Source: Rallus limicola (taxonomy: Eukaryota > Chordata > Aves > Gruiformes > Rallidae). Taken from it: a DNA stretch of 64,000 nt. Positions 52,471-64,000 of the stretch are shown here, piece after piece (positions within the stretch are counted from its first letter, which is position 1; every line of letters begins with the position of its first letter). The notes under the pieces are model-generated. The model saw only the letters and a list, made by a program, of their open reading frames with translations, made no database searches and was not told where the DNA came from. A program made the translations under genes and the position numbers. The stretch spans positions 2,178,001 through 2,242,000 of the forward strand of contig JAKCOZ010000018.1 in NCBI GenBank assembly GCA_022605955.1, written 5' to 3'.

Positions 52471-54189
52471 CCTGACAAACATCAGCCCTGCGGAAGACAC
52501 ATTTCCTATGTACAGGTAACCAGCCTGGCAGAAAACTCCTATCACAGCTACTCACAGCATTAATCTAAGATGAAACATAGTATTAGACTTTTACTAAAGT
52601 TTAATTTATTTTTTCCCAAGTGATAATTACTGAGCTAAATTGCAGAAGCCTCCCACACATTTTGGTAAGGTGTAGAGAGGGCAAATAAAGGATACAGAGG
52701 CAGCAATCACTTCAAAAAAGCAGCACCAAGCCACTGGCCTTAAATGGGTTCCCCTAGCCTGGGAAATGCAAGGTGAGCTGGGACCAAGGCAAGCTTTTCA
52801 TTCCAAAGCAGCAAGGGAAAAGGAAAGCCGTAAGAATATGTCAAGCCATCAAACTGATGCTTTATTCAGAAGAAATAGCAAACTCTTCAGAGGAGACTTA
52901 ATAAATGAAATAGTCATAGGAGACTTCTGAATTATAAATGAAGTAACTGAACTTAATTTTTTTCTTTTTTGGAATAGGTTATTCATCAAAAAACCTCTGA
53001 TGAGCCAAGACAATGCATTACAAATGGACTTATTCTAGTTGAGAAGAATTATTGCTGCCCAAGTTTTTTTTCCTGACTGAAAAGAAAATCAGACACTTCA
53101 AGTCCCTGATTTATTACTGCACAGATTTCCATGAACATTGGTTTGCTCTAGCTTTGAGTTAGAAAAAGGTTTTTGGAAGAACAATAATCAATGAATATAT
53201 AATGCGGGGGGAATCAAGCAATCAGAAATAGTAATTAGTTCAGTGCCTAATTCAAGGACATGTTATCCTTGAGTTATTAGGGATAAAACAGAATTTTATA
53301 TTTGTGCATTCCAGCAGGTTTTAAGTACAGTCTAAACCCAAAAGTTGTTTTACCCCTCAGAAGCACCTTTAAGGGGCAATTACCTACACTTGGCACAGGC
53401 TGCAGAACTGACATTTACACTATATTTAGGCACCTGCGTTGGAATTCTGCACAGCAGACATTTCATACTAAAGATATTTTTTTAAAAAGAGTTATTTATA
53501 CTTTGGCACTCATTTCCCATTTCTTAACATGAGTTTGCTGGGGTTTTAAAATAAAGCTTTCTGGGTTGTTTTGTTTGGTGGGGTTTTTTTTGTTTGACTT
53601 CAGAAACAGAAATATTTATTTTCCCAAGCTGAAAACACATGTGGGTTTGCTCACATTTATTTAAAAGAAGGAAAATCAAAATACTCCTTTGTTTTATTTA
53701 TTCTCATACATGTCATCCTGTTTGGAAACAGCAGTGTCTGAAACAATTTGCCATATAACTATAAGGCAGATGCTTGCATCCCCAAGTGGGATGAATTTGG
53801 GAGCAGTCACAGACAGCTACGCTCCCCAACATGTAATGGCAGTTCACCTGTGCAGAGACCAGAAGTACATATTGGTTTGATCCAGGCAAAACCATGGAGT
53901 GAAACACCACTTAAATAAGCACACTACAGATCACCCCCAAACGAGACAGTATCACCCAAAAGGATTACTGCTTTCCATTCCACACAACTGGTGTTCAACA
54001 GATTGCTCCAAAATGTGAAGCGTAATTAAGCAGAACATGAGTACCAATTAAGCTCTATTTGCCCAGAAAAACCTGCTCAAGTAATATTGTTCCAATACAC
54101 ACCCAGATATTTTTCACTAGGACATAAGAAACTACTGAAATGCATGTTTATATAAGACAGCTTTCTGCTGAAACACTTGTATGCAACTG

Positions 54190-54456
54190 TCGGGAATCTG
54201 TCAGCATCAAACCTTGGTCACAGCTCTAGGAGCAGAGCTGGCAGTGATGCCTTCATCTCCAAGGGTTTTACTGAAAGGGTTGTCAGATCTTGGAACAGGC
54301 TGCCCAGGGAGATAGTTGAGTCACCATCCCTGGAGATGTTTAGAAGAGGAGTAGATATTGGTGACATGGTCTAATGTTGGACTTTGTAGGGCTGGATAGA
54401 CAGGATGGACTCGATCTTGAAGGTCTTTCCCAACCAAAACCATTCTATGATTCCAT
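54190..54456 (+). mobile_element. CR1 LINE 3' fragment, plus orientation
   Basis: On the plus strand a frame reads FTERVVRSWNRLPREIVESP then SLEMF, the end of CR1 ORF2. It is followed by the CR1 3' UTR words gactcgatcttgaaggtctt and cccaacc, and by the terminal cattctatgattccat, a degenerate CR1 octamer tail. The start near 54190 is approximate and could be as late as 54250. Confidence 0.9.
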
Positions 54457-55353
54457 ATTTCTATAGTTTTGATGTTTGAGGGCAGCACTTCACCTCAAGC
54501 ATTTGAAAAAATATGATCTCAAAGAATATATGGAAGCAACCAATAGTGCCTCAACTTCTTGTTCATTAAATATATGTCTTAGTGGTCTGAAGACTCACTT
54601 CATGTTCAGCTTCTTGGCAAACTAGAAACTAACAGAAAAGGACAGTACTTAGACACTAGTGGCAGAAGGGTGTTCTAACTATAGCCTACATCTTCCTGAC
54701 TCAGAACCAGAGCTGCTTTAAGTCCCTATGTGTTCATTCACATTCTTCAGCCACATCTTTAACAGTTGTGCTCAAGCATTCTGAACATAGACAGCAAATC
54801 AGGCACTTGCATTTTTATGTACATAGCATGTCCCAGGTTTCTATGTCCCACTGATAAACACAAAAATCAGGGAAGAGGGGAGGACACAACCCAGACACAT
54901 TGCTACCAAGCAGTAAACAGCCCCCTAAAACAGGAGCTAAAACCCAAGCCTGCTACACATATGCTGACAGATCACTGCTGTGGTAAATACACTGAATATG
55001 CCAGCATCATATACCAAAGCAGGCACAGAGCTGAGCTAGACTTTCCTAAAGTTCCATGTGGGAGTCAAAGCAGAAGCAGTTACCAGCCAGGCAGCAAAGG
55101 AAACATGCAGGGAGTGAAACCCCAGCAGACAAGAAAGGAAAGTTTCCAGGAACAGACAATAGCCTAATACTTTCCAAAACTTGCTCCAGTTAACGGTGCT
55201 GAGAACCTTCAAACTTTGTTCCTGTGGCAATAGCTTAATGGGAAGAGCATGGAACTTGCTCCTATTTTTCTCTGTCTTCATTGAGCTTCACTTGAAAGGG
55301 CAATAGGGACCATCACATGGTAAGACACACCTACCAGGATACAGACACAAGCA

Positions 55354-55628
55354 ACTATAGAATCACAAGGTTGGAAAAGACCTTTAAGATCATCGAGTCC
55401 AACCACCATTCCTGTCCTCTGCTAAATCATGTATCTAAGTACATCTACCCATCTGTTAAACACATCCAGGGATGGTGACTTAACCCCCTCCCTGGGCAGC
55501 CTGTTCCAGGCCCTGACAACTCTTTCAGTGAATTACTTGTTTCCAATATCTAATCTGAACCTGCCCTGGCACAGCTTGAGGACATTTCCCTTGTCCTGTC
55601 ACCTAGCTGAAGAGACCATCTCCCAAGT
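55354..55628 (-). mobile_element. CR1 LINE 3' fragment, minus orientation, degraded
   Basis: The plus strand starts tagaatcacaaggttggaaa, the reverse complement of the CR1 3' end, and tracks the element at 52061-52470 closely through 'catccagggatggtgac' and 'cctgttccaggccctgacaa'. It is shorter and carries more substitutions in the coding part, so no long reverse-transcriptase frame remains. It is 5'-truncated at about 55628. Confidence 0.92.
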
Positions 55629-57232
55629 GACAGGTGATACTACACACCTACATGAATCACCATGAAGACATAATTATTTAAAACATGACCGCACTGACGT
55701 TATAAGCTTTAAATTCCACTAATTCATCGAAATATCTTTCTGCTTCCCAGGCTGGGATCTGGCTTTGATCAAGCTCTCACCCCTCTCCTTAAAAATACTA
55801 GTAAACTCAGAAATCTAATCTGTTTTCAAAATGCCACAGAGAATGATTTGAGGCTAATAAACATTGGTGCTTGTAAACACTGGAGCTGTTCTGGTTGACA
55901 GTATCTGAGGACTTCTGCAGGCAGAAAACAAATACACAATTGAGAACATGACCAATGCCAGAATGCAGCTTATTAAATTTTCATGCTGACTCTGATTACT
56001 TTAATTTAGCAACACAGATGTGCAACCAGGATAAGGAGACATAGTGCCCATGAGTACTGGAAAATGACTGGCAATATAAGCAGGATTTGGAAACCAGTCA
56101 CTTACAGCAAATGTTGCTCACATGTGCACTTATCAGCTCTTACCAGTAACTTGATTTTAAAGAAGCCATGAAAATGTTTTAAGATATTAGGTTTCACAAT
56201 TCTGAATCTTCCATTCTGTTTTAAGCGAGTCATACAGTCTACAAATAAGGAAGAAGAGACAGGACAGTGCTGCTAAGAACAATTAAAAAAATAATTAAAA
56301 TACAAGACCAGGATTAAATCAGGATATTTTGTCTGAAACATCATTGCTATATGCTGAGCAACGGTGATCTGTTCTGTGTGAGCAAAATTGTAACACAGCA
56401 AGAGACAAAAGAAACAGCTTTAGATGGACCTGCCATTATGGGCAAGCTCATCCCTGAACTAGCCCAAGAGCATCTCAAATACAGAGCTGCTTTTGCAGAT
56501 GAGCCCTTTGGCTCCTTCCCTTCTGCTCTGGGCTCTGACATCAGGATACCACGAGACCACTGACAAAGGGAAGAGGAAACCTGGACCCACATCTGCATGC
56601 TGACATGATCTTCTCAATCTATCTAGAGAAGCCTGATCTGTCTGTGCTCGTGCTCTCTCCTGTCTGTGTTAGAGAGAAAGAAACATTTAGCTTGAAATAT
56701 TTTAACTGGAGCATGTGAAGAATAAAGAAGAAAAATTTCCCTTTCTGAATGCTTCAGATTTCATGTTCTAACTTCAATTCCCCTTTTAATCATGTACAAG
56801 AAATTTAATAAAGCTTTAGCCTAATCCCAGAATAATACAGAAATGGAGAGTTTAGAGCTGGGCAGAGACACATAAAGGGGGCTGTGCAGCTGGAGCTAGT
56901 GGGTGCTGCCAGCCTCCTGACCTGGGGCAGGTGGGGGGTACAGGGCACCACTGCCTCTCCTGGCACCTTCACCTAAATAGTACCTTTAGTAATAGCACCT
57001 AATAGTACCTTACTTAGGTATCCTTCCCCACTGTCAGATGAGCACGCAACCATGCAGTGGGGGCACATGCATGGCACTGCAACAGTCTTATGTGGAACAG
57101 AGGTAAGGGCTGGGTGTTACAGCCACGGTCCCCCATCGCCTGTAGGCACCTGTCAGTGGCTGCTTCCCTTCCCAGTCCTGCTGCTGGATGGGATCATGGA
57201 CCATTCCAACACTGTCAGGAAGTGTTGTGGAC

Positions 57233-57255
57233 AAAAAAAAAAAAAATAAAAAAAA
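57233..57255. repeat. A-rich tract
   Basis: About 21 A interrupted by one T and bordered by G, in the presumed intron 1. No SINE or processed transcript was recognised upstream of it. Confidence 0.85.
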
Positions 57256-57309
57256 GGACAAATGAAACGTTTTACTCTTTCCCACAGTGTGAAATCTCAT
57301 TTTAAGAGA

Positions 57310-57500
57310 GAAAGGATTAACTGTTTAAGTAGTTTAATTAATTAGGACTTAATTAAGATACATTTGGACATGGATCCTCAATTCAAAGTTCCCATGTGTA
57401 GATTTAAGAACCATGGGAGAGGGATTAAGGTAATGTTAATTATGTTCCATTTATACTGACTATTTAAATAGCTATCCCTTTCCAATTATGAGCCTAACTC
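57310..57500. promoter_or_regulatory. TAAT-dense candidate noncoding regulatory block
   Basis: Within about 190 bases are TTTAATTAATTAG, TTAATTAAG, GTTAATTA, two GGATTAA/GGGATTAA words and CCAATTAT, a clustering of homeodomain core sites. The position is the presumed first intron of KCNIP1. Conservation was not tested. Confidence 0.25.
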
Positions 57501-60500
57501 AATTTCTTCAAGAAAAGCAGCCTTAGCCTGAAATTCTCAAGGATGCTCTTCAGCCAAAAGAAATGTCTCCCCCTACAACTGTAAATTTATTGAAACCAAG
57601 TCAAATGATTCTGGATTTGAAAACGTGGCATGTTGGAGAGTAGCTCTCTTGTGGTTATTGCAAGTTTTTGAAACCAAGGAAGACAAGCAGGCAAGCCCAG
57701 GCAGGTTAGCATTTAGATAAGCAATGCTTCATATCAATGAGAAGTGGTTCAGCAGCAACAGGAGAAGCTGGACCACAATTCTCATTTTGAGACTTACTAA
57801 TGACAGTGTAAGTTTTAACATCCCACCAGAGCAAAGCCAGCTCTACAGCTGCCCTGGTGTGAGTGCAGGGATGTATTTTTGAAACCCAGGCAGGTTCTAA
57901 GAGTTCAAATTAGTAGCCTTGAGTCACACTCATCTTGTTCCTGCCACCTTAATGCCCCTTCCTTCCACCTCCTTCCTCCCACTGCAGATAAAGAAAGATA
58001 CATCTCCTGCCACAGCCAGGTAGATTGCTTCAGGAATGTTTGCCTGCTCTCAGGAGCACGGTGGAGGCTGATACTGCTCACAGGAACTCCAGGAACAAGA
58101 ACAGAACACAGCTCACTGCTGCTTTTACAGACTATTAAGTTATTAAAAAATCCTGTTTACAGGATTCTAAAAACCTCTCGTGAAACAAGGCTCTAAGTTA
58201 GCATTGATGGCAAAAGTCAAAGAACTTCATTGTTTTAATCCAGCCATGGCTCTTTAAAATGGATGCTGTTTTCACACTATTTAATTTCTGTAATTTAAAG
58301 ATGCATGGAGAAAAACCCCAACAAACTTATTTTCCTTTCTGCTGCAATGAGACACCACATTTATTCCATATAAAAATTTACCACCATTATTTATTAGCAG
58401 GCAGAAAGCTTCTGGGTATAATAAAAATTTGGTACATAAAGCTGCAGCCGCCTGAGGAGAGAGGTGGAATTAACTATAATGAAACTAGCTTAAAGAGCCT
58501 CATAATATCACTTTAAAAATACCAAAAAGAAGGTGGAGAAGCAAGAGGAAAGAGAAAGATTTTTTGGTAAATCATAAAAATATTCCTTGTTCTTTCTGCT
58601 GAATTCACATATGAAAACAAAAGCCAAGTTTTCTTCTCATCTTTACATTTAAGACATACATCTGGAAGGAAGAATTTCTTATCCACAAATAGTAATATTG
58701 CACCTCTTCAGAAGCAGTAATTTTGTCTGTGGATTTCTTTTTGAGAGGCAGATTTATTTCTAGTATAGAAACACTTGCTGGTCACCACACAGGTGAGCAG
58801 TCAGCTCTTTAAGCACAACTACCCTCCCAGTTGCTTGTTCCTTGGAGATACGAGGAGCCCAGCTAACAAACCTGCACTCAGAGAAGTCCCAATAACATCT
58901 AGAACAGGAACAATTTCCATTTGGAACACACTGAGGCAGGACTGATGAAACAAAGCACATCAAGAAACTCCGTTATGGGGAGACTGCACAGTCACTTGTA
59001 TACTCAACCCTGGACCACAGAGCCGCAAGCGGGTTATGTCCCTGGCACTACCAAGGTAGGCAAGGTAGGCAGTGAGACCATTGCACTTACTGAGGCTTTA
59101 CAAGCTCTTACCATGTGTCTCTTAAATACCTGGCTGCATTTAGCTTTTGTGGGTGCTTTGGTCCTCTGAACTTTAGCATCTAGTAAACAGCTTTGCTGCA
59201 AGTAATATATATGCATTGAAAGGCTGCAGTGCAACAGCTTTGTAATTCTGCAAGATTTTACAGAGGTAACAGCACAGAGTCAGTTACATGGTAAAAGTTT
59301 TGCACTTGATTAGGAAAACGGTTTGTTTCACACATCAAATTTATGGTGAATGGCAGGTATCTGTAAGCTCAGGTCTTTGTATTGCCTTGTCAGACAGATT
59401 CTGCAGGCAGGTGTTCCTGTGCACCCTGTACGGTCCTGTGTCCAGCCTGAGGGAGTAAGGAAACCCTGGGCCAAAGGTATTATTCTCAACCTTTTTAAGG
59501 TATGAAATTCAGGCCACCGGATATTTAAAAAAGCCATTACTATAGGATGTCACTCTCAGACTCAAACTGCTGGGGTTGTTTTAGGCTACTCAGCAGGTAG
59601 CTTTGCATTATTGAACTCGAATACAGGATCACCTTCTAAGACCAAAAGATAAACTTAACCCTGAAATAACTCTGCACAGCTGAGTTATTAATTTATAACC
59701 AAAACTCACCAGAAAGGATCTCCACCTTCTTATAGTTTTGTCCCTGAAGTAATCATTCTCCTTCATTCTTTCCCTAAGAAAGTCTGCTCAGGTCCACAGC
59801 ATATAAATAAAAAACAGAATAAGGAATCTCTATATGAATTCCAGCAACATCCCAGCTGATAAAGCTGGTAGTAAAGTGTTCAAAGTAAAGGTAGGCTTGG
59901 GAAAAAATAGAAATCACCACATTGTGGTGAATCTTAGTGCACGATACTGTAGCACAACACAGTGATTATGTGTCAAGCATAACATACTCCAAGATAAACT
60001 GCATTCTATTTCCTATTATAAAGATGAAATATTTGTATTTAGTCTACCACACAGCCCAGAAGTGACTGCTGTGACAGACAGAAACAGCCCAAGCCTGTCC
60101 CACAGTACCAAAAGGAATTGTTAACACCTTTTGCCAAAAGCAGTATACTAGGTAAGTCTCTAGGAAAGGGGCAAACATCATTCATACCTGGCTTGGCTTT
60201 AAACACAAAATATGGAATGAAGATTTCATTAGAAGTGCAGAGAACCACCCCAAACCATACAGATAGAAGTGTCATGAAAGAGCTTTTTCTTTAGTTCTTT
60301 CTGCATCCCATGTCCTTGATTGAACTAAGCCAAATCCAGCCTCCAAGATTTCGTATTAAACAAAAAGGTTGAATGCTAAACAAGTTCAATTAAACAGCAT
60401 TCAGAAAAAATATTCATGCCTAAGTCAGCAACTTCTATGTTCTTTCAACTTCTACAGCTCCTAATATAACTGCACTGGGCTCCACTCTGTGCTGCACACT

Positions 60501-62206
60501 GATCTTCCCAATTCTTGGAGCCAAGGCAGCAGAACTTGCACCGCTACTTACACTTTTTAACGACATTTACATGACTTTTGTTGCTGCTCTCTTTTAGGAG
60601 GCCAAGCCAAGCTGCTCACTGCTTCTTTGAAGCAAGTATTGTTTTCTCTCACAACAATGAAAGAAACCCACTGAGGATGTCTGCCTAAAGCACACCTTTG
60701 ACAGTAGAAGTCCTTAAGGGTAAAAGACTTTGGAGCAGAAGAGTACTTGGAGACCATATTCTAGGTTTGGTCTCCTCTGTTTTACCCACATCCTCAGTTT
60801 GGTCAGGGGTGCACTGACAATTTGCAGTGCTCATGATTATTTTACGAGGCTGATCCTGGTCTTTTCTATCTCAGTAATCAATAGGTAGGTTTGTGGTTGA
60901 GAAAGCTGCAGAATCAAGAATAAACTAGCTGGATAGCTGTGTCAGAACTTCACTACAGTGTCAGTTGCAGCTCAGTTATGACCAGCACTTCCCCAGCTGA
61001 TGCTCTCTGACACCTCTCAACAGAAAATGGCAATTTATGAGGTACAGAGATAGCTCAAAGGGACAGATACTCTTCTCACTTGTGTAAACCAGAGCCATGT
61101 AGAAGTCAGACAACTTCAGCTAAAGCCAGTGAAATATGAAGCAGGTTTTAATACAAGACCACATCATACCACGCTTACCAAGCAACACCAATTCCTATCA
61201 TTGTCTGAAAGGCAACAGAATGACAAGTCAGCATTCCAACAAGGAACCCTCTTCTCAAAGGTGCTGCATTACTCATTTCTGTCACCATTTCTAGGCCTGA
61301 AAAGGCGCATGAAATTCAAGAGGGATGAAGCCTCTCTGCAAACTCTGCATTTCAAAGTGGTTCTACAGTCTGCAAATGCAGAGCATCACATCCAGACTCC
61401 ATTTTCTATGCTATTAACTATCTTTGAAAGTTTATAGTGGTATTAATATGGCAGAATGATTTGATTCTGAAGTAGGGGGTTGATGAAATGAACAGCTTTC
61501 AGCATCTTCCAGATAACTAATTGGTATTTGTAAGTTACTTTAATAAACTACAGATCTCTGTAATCACAGCCTGCAGAGAACATACCAAGACTTTCAGTCA
61601 TTTAGACATTAACCTGTGAACAAACACTGATGCCTTCTGTGCTGCATATACCCAACCTACAGAGCTGCAACCCCTCATCCAAACTCCATTATGTTTCAGT
61701 TGCATAAGAAAAGCCTGGATTATTGGTCTGGCAGCTCAGTATAAGTGTAAAAGCATATTTGGCACCAACAGAATTGAAGAACTGCTGTCTGAAAATTATT
61801 ACACATTGCAGTCCTTGCACAGATAAGATCCTTTTAAACTTTTTAGTGCTGCTTCTGTTAAACTGTTGGCGCAAGGGAAAGAAATAGGCATGTAAATAGC
61901 ACTGAGAAAACTCAACTGGTGACAAAGTAAGTGACTCAGAGTCATTTTCAGAGCAGAATAAGAAAAATAAAGTAAGCTCTGTTTTATCTTCAGACAAATA
62001 ATTCCCTGAACACTTTTAGCAGGCAAAGAAGTTGCACTAGAAGTTAGTCTTCATTACTCAGACCTTACTGATGGGACTGCCCCTCATGGCAAGTAAGCCA
62101 GCAGGTCAGTGGCCAGACAGGATTAATACAAATCTTTATAGGCTTCACCCTGAATTTTACTTATCAGTGAGCATTTCAAGTTATACATCCCCATTCAGAG
62201 GTAGGT

Positions 62207-62250
62207 AAACACCATATATAGCTGAGGCAAACACCATATATAGCTGAGGC
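62207..62250. repeat. 22-base tandem duplication, two perfect copies
   Basis: The unit aaacaccatatatagctgag plus gc occurs at 62207-62228 and again directly adjoining at 62229-62250 with no mismatch. Confidence 0.93.
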
Positions 62251-64000
62251 AGACATATTCTGCTAGGGTTTTTCTGATCTCTAGATTTGATAAAGGATGT
62301 TAGTATTCCCTCAGTGATAAGAGTTCTTGTGCTGCTCAGATGCCAGCTGCACAGAAGGAAGTCACCGTATTAAACATGTTAAAGCAAACAATACAATACT
62401 GTACCATCAGTATATACAGTATGTTACCTCCAAGATACATCACAGTAAGATCAGTGTACACCTCTAAGGTGTGCAATCAATTGCCCATTGAAAGGAAGAG
62501 GGGGAAAATGACACCACCCTGCCAGAGTCTGTGCGTCACAAAACCCAAAGGCATCTGAAGCAGATGAGAGCTGGAAGGATCAAGAGATACACCTGAATTC
62601 CTTCCAAACAAAACCAGCCAACATTCCCAGCCAGAGAAATTCTAAAGTCTTCTCCAAACCCAGATCCGCCCAATTTTTCTAAGAGGACATGTAGACAGTT
62701 TTAGTATCACAAGATGGCTTTCTTAGAATGCTTGTCCTTGCCCTAGCACTCTCCAGTGACAGCCACCACCTCCTCACAATCTTCACCAGCCAAAGGATGG
62801 CTACATTTAGGTCAAAGCTCAGACATCCATTCTAATCCCCTGCAATGTGACAACATCTCACTGCAAGGAAATAAAACCTCTCAGCATCCAGATGGACTTA
62901 GGTGTTTGTTTAAAACATTTTCAACTTGTGTCTCTAACTTGCTGATACATTTTAATTAAATTTATCTGCAATGATGTGCTTCACAGAAGATTGTATCTGT
63001 CCCTCTGAGGATTAGTAGATAAGGACTGTTAGATGTTAGACTGGAACCTTCACATCTGTTGACACTACGCAACTTTGCTGTTGCAATATGTTTGAAAGAA
63101 AAAGCAAAAGAAATCCTGTGAAAATTAACTCCTTCCAGGTTTTACTTAAACGCTCTGCTTTAACCTTCAGGAGGTAAGGTTTTTTAGATTATATTCTTTT
63201 GGAAACAATCTTGCTGGTAAACAAAGCAACCTATACAGGTCTGATTCAGATTCCTGCCTGAATCCCCCATCATCCAACTCCTCTTCCATACCAAAATACA
63301 TGAGAAAGGTCTTGAAGGGAAAGAGACAATAAACAGCGAGAGAACAGATGACCAGGCTCATCAAGTGTACCCAATTTGATCTGTACCGATCAATCACAGA
63401 CACTATAACATGTGCCAAGCAGCCTGACACTTGGTTCAGTAGCATCAGTGAATCTCTAGCTTCCATGGCCAATGCTTCCACAGGTTATAAATCAAGAGTA
63501 GCTTTGACAGCATCTCAGAAATAAGCTTTGCACAAGGACAAACTCATCTTCAGTGATGCTACCATGCAGTTTAGAAAACACTGTGCAGATATTTTTCTTT
63601 GCCCACACTAGGTTTTCCTTAAAACAAGGATCTGCTTTACAGGCACTGCACACACCCCAAAGCCCTCACCCTTCTCCATACTGACCGCACTGACCTCCAC
63701 TGCAGTCTGATGTGATGTGGATGTACATGTACACGTGCATCATATGGTGCCAAATCCTGCCTCCTGCATGCTCACTTTTTTCTGCAGTGCTTTCTGTTGA
63801 AGAAGGGTCTGTCAATGCTGAGGTGCTTTCTGAAGAGAACCACCTGATGTGTGGCATTTGCAATGACTGATGTATAAAGTGATCTATTTAAATCAGAACT
63901 GGTAAAGCTGAAGGGGAAGCAGACACAGGCTTCTTAAAGGATGACTGATGGAAAAATGCATGGAGCATTGTTAAGCAGCCATAGAGTGATGCAGTTCTCA

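Larger units (their letters stand above)
35893..64000 (-). other. KCNIP1: presumed KCNIP1 intron 1, partial (over 28 kb)
   Basis: Exon 2 begins with a split codon, so at least one upstream coding exon exists. None of the known mammalian KCNIP1 N-terminal exons (the MGAVMGTFSSLQ form, the MSGCSKRCKLGF form, or the short IAWWYYQYQR cassette) was recognised on the minus strand up to 64000. The stretch is therefore inferred to be first intron. It contains three CR1 remnants, simple repeats and AT-rich blocks. KCNMB1, which lies inside KCNIP1 on the opposite strand in human, was not recognised on the plus strand here. Confidence 0.7.

Noticed and set aside
52158..52478. 106-codon minus-strand frame considered as a host gene
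   Set aside because: The FTERVV..WNRL motif and the CR1 3' end sequence show it is LINE reverse-transcriptase remnant.
54766..55167. 133-codon plus-strand open frame
   Set aside because: No known motifs; it sits between two CR1 fragments and has no splice or promoter support.
57233..57255. A-rich tract as the tail of a processed pseudogene
   Set aside because: No recognisable coding remnant or target-site duplication was seen next to it.
63167..63481. 104-codon minus-strand frame with a hydrophobic stretch resembling a membrane segment
   Set aside because: It is on the right strand for a KCNIP1 first exon but resembles none of the known N-termini, does not end with a phase-1 donor that I could see, and one hydrophobic stretch is common by chance.
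35893..64000. KCNMB1 nested on the opposite strand, as in human
   Set aside because: No plus-strand frame resembling the two-membrane-span beta subunit was recognised. In human it lies much farther upstream, so absence here is not surprising.
1..64000. CRISPR arrays, prokaryotic operons, phage or plasmid elements
   Set aside because: No spaced direct-repeat arrays, ribosome binding sites or dense coding were seen; the window is clearly intron-containing vertebrate DNA.

Overview
This is vertebrate nuclear DNA, most likely from a bird. It is intron- and intergene-dominated, with GT-AG splice sites. Its only recognisable transposon remnants are three CR1 LINE 3' ends. Low repeat density plus CR1 points to birds; turtles and crocodilians also carry CR1, so the species is not resolved. 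No prokaryotic, viral or organellar architecture was seen.

The one gene I can support is KCNIP1 (Kv channel-interacting protein 1, KChIP1) on the minus strand. Seven consecutive coding exons lie at 35768-35892, 27875-27944, 25016-25086, 22837-22944, 21770-21874, 21148-21210 and 18998-19045, from 5' to 3'. Joined, they keep one open frame with matching splice phases and give 196 codons plus a stop. That is the whole conserved calcium-sensor core of KChIP1. The variable N-terminal first exon or exons are not visible and should lie beyond 64000.

Layout: 1 to about 18.7 kb is sequence downstream of KCNIP1 with no supported gene. About 18.7-19.0 kb is the 3' UTR start and terminal exon. 19.0-35.9 kb holds the seven exons and six introns (0.56, 0.96, 2.07, 2.10, 2.79 and 7.82 kb). 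35.9-64.0 kb is inferred to be part of a large first intron. It carries the CR1 cluster (52-56 kb), several AT-rich stretches that look like candidate conserved noncoding elements, and simple repeats.

The encoded protein is an EF-hand accessory subunit of Kv4 (A-type) potassium channels. EF3 and EF4 have intact calcium loops; EF1 and EF2 are degenerate. I found no convincing undescribed system. The points worth a second look are two Thr-to-Met replacements around EF2, the inverted CR1 cluster, AT-rich candidate regulatory blocks, and a few small repeats and palindromes.
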